A stretch of 25,896 nucleotides of DNA from Oribacterium sp. (GTDB taxonomy: Bacteria; Bacillota_A; Clostridia; Lachnospirales; Lachnospiraceae). Positions 21,030 through 25,896 of the stretch are shown here, one piece after another. The notes below the pieces were generated by a model, which was not told the origin of the DNA, made no database searches, and was given only the letters and a program-made list of their open reading frames with translations. Location: contig JAGAXP010000271.1 in the NCBI GenBank assembly GCA_017940955.1, positions 1 through 25,896 of the forward strand, given 5' to 3'. Within the stretch, counting starts at the first letter, position 1. Each line of letters starts with the position of its first letter. Position numbers and translations under genes: made by a program.

Positions 21030-24000
21030 ATGGATGATCCTGCAAATTTAACTGATATAAGTAATATAAGTAAACAATTTCATTCTCTTAACATCCCTGC
21101 GGAGCTTCAATTTGATCCTCTGACAGGGCTCCTTGGTCGTAGCTCATTTCTCAGAAAAGCCCAAAACGATATCCCAAAGATCATAGAAAGATACGGTCAG
21201 GCCGTAGTTCTCACCCTTGACTTAAAAGACATGAAGGGTTTCAATACAAGTTTCGGTCAGGAGGCGGGAGACCGTCTGCTCTGCAGCATATCGGATATCC
21301 TGAAACAGCATTTCGGAAGCACATACTGTTCAAGATTCGGAGAAGACCGTTTCTACGTCTTTACAAGAGCAGCGGGAATCGATATCGAGCTTAACGGAAT
21401 CATTAAACAGATACAGAATATAAATCATGGGCAATCCCTGCCTGTACGTATGGGCATCTACGGTATAGATGATGAAAAAATATCCGTAGATGTTGCCTGC
21501 AACAGGGCTCGTATGGCCTGCGATACCCTGAGAAATAATTATAATTCCGGCTTCGTGTGGTTTGACGAAAAGCTGGCAGACGAAAGCGCCAGGAAGGACT
21601 ATATCGTCAGAAATCTTGATAATGCTATCGGGCGTGGCTGGATCCGGATATGCCTGCAGCCTGTGATGCGTACACTTACGGGTGAACTCTGCGGATTTGA
21701 GGCTCTTTCCCGCTGGGATGACCCAACCTATGGCTTACTGTATCCTGATGACTTTATACAGCTTTTGGAATTGAACAGAATTTCCTATAATCTTGACTTT
21801 TATGTGGTAAAGCAGGTAGCAAAACTCCTTCGGGAAAGGCAGGAAAAGGGGCTCCCGGTGGTACCTGTTTCTGTTAACCTTTCAAGAACTGACTTTGTAT
21901 TTAACGACCCCGTAACTGATATTTCCACACTTACAGAGTCCTTAGGCATACGCAGAAGTCTAATAAACATTGAGATAACCGAAACCTCCCTGGTGTCAGG
22001 CAACGGGATCATCTCAGGAGCTATAGAACGATTCCATGAGGCAGGCTTCCAGGTTTGGATGGATGATTTCGGAAGCGGCTATTCCTCCCTTAACGTCCTT
22101 AAGGATTTTCTTTTTGACGAAATAAAGATAGATATGGGTTTTTTCAATAATTTCAATGACAAGGCGAAGACCATAGTGTCCATGATCGTTGAGATGTCCA
22201 AAAAGCTTGGTATGCATACACTGGCAGAGGGAGTTGAGACAGAAGATCAGCTCAGCTTCCTGAAAAGCATCGGCTGTGAAAAGATCCAGGGTAATATCTT
22301 TTCAAAAGCACTTCCCTATGAAAGTCTCATGAAGCAGTTAGAAGCTGACGGAGTCCGGTGGGAAACCAGAAATGTTTCTGCCATGTATGATAAAGCAGGA
22401 CTCACCAATGTTATCGTGGACAATCCTGTTTCGCTGTTCCTTACAGACGGTAAAACCTTCAAGGGACTTTACAGTAACGAGGACTTCAATGAGATCCTCC
22501 TTACAGCAGGCTATAAGGATCTCAAAGCTCTGGAGGCGGACATGAACCATCCCGAAAGCCCTAAGGGAAGAAAATGCCGGGATCTGGCTTTCAAAGCGGA
22601 GGCAAATAATGCGGAAGAGTACATGACCTTCCTTGCAAACGGTAATTATTATAAGCTTTCCTTCCGGATACTTTCCTCCTGCGATGATCTTTCTGTTATA
22701 TTTGCCACCATGGACAGTCTGGTTTATGAGCAGGAGAAACAGTTCACTTCAGAGCTTGATGCCCTGGCCAGAAAGCTGATGTTCAATTTCGACAGTATTC
22801 ATTACGTCGATACAGATGAACATAAAGGAACCATTATCTCCACCAGTATTCCTTCCGAAACCGTGGGGAGTACCATCGAGAATACTGAAAGCTACTATTC
22901 GGAAAATATATCAAACTATATCCATCCCGATGAGCAGGAAAGATGGAGAAGCTTTGTCTCCCCGGAGAACATAAAGACCAAATTGAAGGAGAACAAAAAC
23001 GGAACCTTTTCTGCACTGTTCCGTATGCGCCAGATTGACGGCAGCTACGAATGGACTGAGTGTACTGTTACTTCCTTCAGAGGTGCCAATGCCCACAGGC
23101 TGCTCGTAAGCTCAAAGCCGGCCATCATTAACGACCCGGAGACTATGTGGATCATCGAAGGGCTTTTGAAAAAAGGCACCATTTCTTCAGACCGTCACAT
23201 CGAAGCAGAAAATGCCTGGGAATTCCTTATGAACAAAAGCATTATCCGGATATTCTGGAAGGACACACGGCTCAGGTACCTGGGAGCAAGCAAGGCTTTT
23301 TATGAATATTATGACCTGTCACCGGAAAAACTGATAGGTAAAACAGACGCGGAGCTGGGACTTCGTATCGACGGCATCTCCACTGCAAACATGGATAAGG
23401 AGATCATCAACAAGGGCGAAGTGGTCATTAAAGCATTGGGCAAAAATGTGGTGGACGGTGTAGTTCATCATATAGCCGTCAGCAAGTATCCGATGTATAA
23501 TATGGGTAAGATTTGCGGACTTATCGGGTTCTTTGTAGATACGGAAGAGATACATACAGCTGACGAAGCCCGAAGGCTTGATCTGGAGGATCCTGTTACC
23601 GGACTTATGAACGTGAAGGGGCTTATGGTCGCAATGCTGGATCTCGATGATAACTATAAGAAAAATCGGGAGAACTATGCTCATATTTCCTGTGAAATAA
23701 AAGAATATTCCGGCATCGTAGAGGATTATGGCGATGCTGCCGGACAGGAGCTTTTGAAAAAAACCGCGGATATACTGAGAGCTGTTTTCGGTACCGGTTT
23801 CATTCTCTCAAGAACCAATGGCGGTATGTTTTCCATAGCCAGAAAAACCACAAGCTTTAACGGCATGATGGGTCTCGTACAAAAGGCGGAAGCTGAAATA
23901 CGTAAAATTGATATGCTGAACGGATTTAAGTGTACCATACATGCTGATTTCGGCATGGCCAGAGCTTCTGAAGTCAGCTCCGTGCAGGAGCTGGTAAATC

Positions 24001-24050
24001 TTTCCTACACCAGAATGAGAAGGAAAAGAGAACCGGATTATGAAACCTGA
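21030..24050 (+). CDS. c-di-GMP phosphodiesterase: GGDEF-EAL-PAS-PAS-GGDEF
   Basis: A 1006-residue cytoplasmic protein. Residues about 27-185 are a degenerate GGDEF domain (opens FDPLTGLLGRSSFL; the motif reads RFGEDRF). Residues about 190-440 are an EAL domain with the EAL signature in GFEALSRW and the usual catalytic set: Asn in VNLSR, Glu in IEITET, DD in MDDFGSGYSSL, Lys in EIKIDMGFF, Glu in LAEGVET and Gln in KIQGNIFSKAL. It should therefore cut c-di-GMP to pGpG. After a linker of unclear fold come two PAS-like domains (about 590-695 and 725-845; the second has IIRIFWKDTRLRYLGASKAF). A second degenerate GGDEF follows (about 855-1000, NGGMF in place of GGDEF). Both GGDEF domains look catalytically dead and may bind GTP or aid dimerisation. 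The PstS-like gene follows after 36 bases. Confidence 0.9.
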   Translation: MDDPANLTDISNISKQFHSLNIPAELQFDPLTGLLGRSSFLRKAQNDIPKIIERYGQAVVLTLDLKDMKGFNTSFGQEAGDRLLCSISDILKQHFGSTYCSRFGEDRFYVFTRAAGIDIELNGIIKQIQNINHGQSLPVRMGIYGIDDEKISVDVACNRARMACDTLRNNYNSGFVWFDEKLADESARKDYIVRNLDNAIGRGWIRICLQPVMRTLTGELCGFEALSRWDDPTYGLLYPDDFIQLLELNRISYNLDFYVVKQVAKLLRERQEKGLPVVPVSVNLSRTDFVFNDPVTDISTLTESLGIRRSLINIEITETSLVSGNGIISGAIERFHEAGFQVWMDDFGSGYSSLNVLKDFLFDEIKIDMGFFNNFNDKAKTIVSMIVEMSKKLGMHTLAEGVETEDQLSFLKSIGCEKIQGNIFSKALPYESLMKQLEADGVRWETRNVSAMYDKAGLTNVIVDNPVSLFLTDGKTFKGLYSNEDFNEILLTAGYKDLKALEADMNHPESPKGRKCRDLAFKAEANNAEEYMTFLANGNYYKLSFRILSSCDDLSVIFATMDSLVYEQEKQFTSELDALARKLMFNFDSIHYVDTDEHKGTIISTSIPSETVGSTIENTESYYSENISNYIHPDEQERWRSFVSPENIKTKLKENKNGTFSALFRMRQIDGSYEWTECTVTSFRGANAHRLLVSSKPAIINDPETMWIIEGLLKKGTISSDRHIEAENAWEFLMNKSIIRIFWKDTRLRYLGASKAFYEYYDLSPEKLIGKTDAELGLRIDGISTANMDKEIINKGEVVIKALGKNVVDGVVHHIAVSKYPMYNMGKICGLIGFFVDTEEIHTADEARRLDLEDPVTGLMNVKGLMVAMLDLDDNYKKNRENYAHISCEIKEYSGIVEDYGDAAGQELLKKTADILRAVFGTGFILSRTNGGMFSIARKTTSFNGMMGLVQKAEAEIRKIDMLNGFKCTIHADFGMARASEVSSVQELVNLSYTRMRRKREPDYET

Positions 24051-24086
24051 GCCTTGCCGTGCACGTAACTATATTAAGGAGGTTTT

Positions 24087-25896
24087 ATGAAGAAGCATTT
24101 ACTGACTGCTGTGCTGATGGCAGCCTCAATTTCTCTTGCCGGATGTAACGGAAATAATCCGAAGCCTCAGCCCTCGGGAGAAGCGGAATCCTCAGCTCAG
24201 GAGACCGAAGCTGAATCCGCCGATGGATCGGAAAACTCAGGAGAAGCATCGGAATCAACAGAAGGAAAAGAAGAAAAGACAGAAACTGCGGAAAAGAAAT
24301 CCGAGCCGATAAAGCTTCCTGATTTCGATTTCACAAAAGAAAATTTTCCAAGGCTTGATGGTTCCACCTCAACGGTACCTCTCGGTAAAACACTGACCTC
24401 AGCGCTTCTTGGCATAAGCGAAAAAGAAGCCGAAGATTTATGTGTATTCAACCGTACTACCCAGTCCTTCCGGAATCTTCTTGCGGGAGAGGCCGACATG
24501 CTCATCGTAGGTGAACCCAATGCCAAGGTCTTTCAGGAGATGGCAGATGCAGGCTTCAAATACCGTATAGAGGATTTTGCAACCGATGCACTTATCTTTG
24601 TGGTAAATAAGGATAACCCGGTTGATAACCTGACCACCGATCAGATCAGAGACATCTATTCCGGAAAGATCACCAACTGGAAGGAAGTCGGAGGTAATGA
24701 TGCCGAGATCAAGGCATTCCAGCGTAATGAAGGCGCCGGCTCACAGGCACTTATCCTGAAGCACATCATGAAGGATACTCCTATGGTTACCCCGCCTTCA
24801 AGTCTTGTAGCTTCGGAAATGGGCGAGTTGATGACAGCGGTTAAATCCTACGACAATTCCGCCAATGCCATCGGCTATTCCGTATACTACTACGCCAATG
24901 ATATGGAAAAGGCAAAGGGTTTAAAGATCATTTCCGTTGACGGAGTAAAGCCTGAGCCTGCAACCATCCGTGAAAAGAAGTATCCTCATCGTAATGCATA
25001 CTATGCCGTTATTCCCGAGGAGACAGACCCCGCGGACAGCAGAGCCAAGGCAGCAAGAGTTCTCTATGACTGGATCATGTCTTCAGACGGTCAGCGCCTT
25101 GTCGCTTCAAAGGGTTACGTTTCCGTCATGGATGTATCCATGTACGATGACAAGGGTGTCGAAGCAAAGCCTGCACCTGAGGCAAACTACACCCGCCTTA
25201 ATGACGCACCCGAAGGCACACTTACCTCAGTGGAGCCCGGCGGTGACTACGGCTTACTGCTTCCTTATAGCGGAAGCCCTCTTGTTGTTGATGTCGAGTA
25301 TGGTGAGGATGAAGGTTATTCTTATATCGGCGGATACATGTGCGGTTTCTTTGATACAAAGGGACGCCTCATTACAGATCCTGTTTATAACAGCATTGAG
25401 GTTCTTTCCTACTATGATCCTGCAGACTACAATGAGTTTTACCTTCCCTATTACGAGGTAAGTAAATACGATCCTGTTGAAGGCGCAAAGAACAACAGCT
25501 CAGATGCGATAGATGTTCCGGATGAAAACATTCACCGCCAGCTCATCTCTCCGGACGGAAGCTTTGTTTCACCTGAATACGGCTACATCAGCGGCATGAA
25601 GGATCATGTATTATGTAAAGCCAACTCTGAGACCAATGATTTCGTGATCTACGATAACAAAGGAAATATCGTTCTCGATTACAAAACCTTGGATGAAGCC
25701 AATGACGGAAAACTTACGGAGCTTCTCAATGATACCGATTCTCTGTATGACGTTTCCTATGGCGACGGCTACTATGTATTCTACCTGTATGACAGTTACT
25801 ACTACATTGATGAAAACGACCACAAGATAGCTATGGGTCCTTTCCAGTATGCACAGCCTTTCACCGATGGAACTGCATTTGCACGAAAGGATGACT
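24087..25896 (+). CDS. PstS-like substrate-binding lipoprotein with WG-like repeats, 3' end outside
   Basis: The frame from ATG 24087 stays open to the window edge (603 residues so far). A signal peptide ends in the lipobox SLAGC (Cys near 19), then a Ser/Glu/Gly-rich linker of about 50 residues. Residues about 75-350 match PstS-type phosphate-binding proteins: PRLDGSTSTVPLGK, LLAGEADMLIVGEP, ALIFVVNKDNPVDNLTTDQI, DIYSGKITNWKEVGGNDAEI, RNEGAGSQALI, NAIGYSVYYY and the closing DWIMSSDGQRLV. From about 375 come repeats like those of WG (KWG) proteins: GGYMCGFFDTKGRLITDPVY, IYDNKGNIVLDYKTL, YYYIDENDHKIAMG. AAGGAGG at 24076-24082 precedes the start. Free-standing PstS-like lipoproteins may bind phosphate or act as sensors. 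The fusion is unusual; no pst transport genes are in view. Confidence 0.88.
   Translation, partial: MKKHLLTAVLMAASISLAGCNGNNPKPQPSGEAESSAQETEAESADGSENSGEASESTEGKEEKTETAEKKSEPIKLPDFDFTKENFPRLDGSTSTVPLGKTLTSALLGISEKEAEDLCVFNRTTQSFRNLLAGEADMLIVGEPNAKVFQEMADAGFKYRIEDFATDALIFVVNKDNPVDNLTTDQIRDIYSGKITNWKEVGGNDAEIKAFQRNEGAGSQALILKHIMKDTPMVTPPSSLVASEMGELMTAVKSYDNSANAIGYSVYYYANDMEKAKGLKIISVDGVKPEPATIREKKYPHRNAYYAVIPEETDPADSRAKAARVLYDWIMSSDGQRLVASKGYVSVMDVSMYDDKGVEAKPAPEANYTRLNDAPEGTLTSVEPGGDYGLLLPYSGSPLVVDVEYGEDEGYSYIGGYMCGFFDTKGRLITDPVYNSIEVLSYYDPADYNEFYLPYYEVSKYDPVEGAKNNSSDAIDVPDENIHRQLISPDGSFVSPEYGYISGMKDHVLCKANSETNDFVIYDNKGNIVLDYKTLDEANDGKLTELLNDTDSLYDVSYGDGYYVFYLYDSYYYIDENDHKIAMGPFQYAQPFTDGTAFARKDD

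Noticed and set aside
24970..25461. 163-codon plus-strand reading frame near the window end
   Set aside because: It lies in another frame of the PstS-like gene, whose own frame is open throughout and matches a known family.

Overview
The window looks like chromosome of an anaerobic Firmicute of the class Clostridia, most likely a Lachnospiraceae member of the Butyrivibrio/Pseudobutyrivibrio kind. This is inferred from gene content: an iron-dependent lactaldehyde reductase, acetolactate decarboxylase, a two-gene SufC/SufB-type Fe-S module, several c-di-GMP proteins and a glycosidase remnant. Strong AGGAGG ribosome sites, moderate GC and many small palindromic repeats between genes agree. No rRNA, tRNA, CRISPR array or intact transposase gene was seen.

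Layout. 1-5.3 kb is a patchy accessory stretch: the 3' end of a YtcJ-type amidohydrolase, a collapsed SGNH-hydrolase gene, a HAD phosphatase, a secreted PsbP/DcrB-like protein, a membrane acyltransferase, a lipoprotein with an internal duplication, and the C-terminal stump of a family 2 glycoside hydrolase. 5.4-6.0 kb holds a Phd/YefM-ParE toxin-antitoxin pair. 6.1-7.9 kb holds a DhaS-like TetR regulator and fucO, with a near-perfect Rex-type operator between them. 8.1-10.2 kb is a likely operon of an M15 peptidase, an unknown helical protein and acetolactate decarboxylase, convergent with brnQ (10.4-11.8 kb). 12.1-15.3 kb carries L-cysteine desulfidase (cyuA) followed by the overlapping SufC and short SufB genes, a SUF-like minimal (SMS-type) Fe-S assembly unit. 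15.4-24.1 kb carries three c-di-GMP proteins with different sensors (Cache-GGDEF, FIST-GGDEF, GGDEF-EAL-PAS-PAS-GGDEF), interrupted by a citrate synthase gene with a consensus promoter and a start-proximal dyad. The window ends inside a PstS-like lipoprotein whose C-terminal half resembles WG repeats.

How the parts fit. CyuA releases sulfide from cysteine using its own [4Fe-4S] cluster, and the adjacent SufC/SufB pair would build such clusters with no cysteine desulfurase encoded beside it; this is the most coherent candidate system here. BudA and BrnQ meet at acetolactate, the branch point between acetoin and branched-chain amino acids. FucO is a fermentative NADH-using reductase under a putative NADH-sensing operator. 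The three c-di-GMP genes form a local signalling cluster, with the substrate-binding lipoprotein downstream of the phosphodiesterase.

Repeats. Three families of short palindromes (cores GGGGACGGTTCTC, GGTGCCTGTCA and GTAACAGTTCA) are scattered between genes, often beside decayed genes. One, at 10.3 kb, is a 61-bp palindrome bordered by a perfect 8-bp direct repeat, as a mobile insertion would leave.
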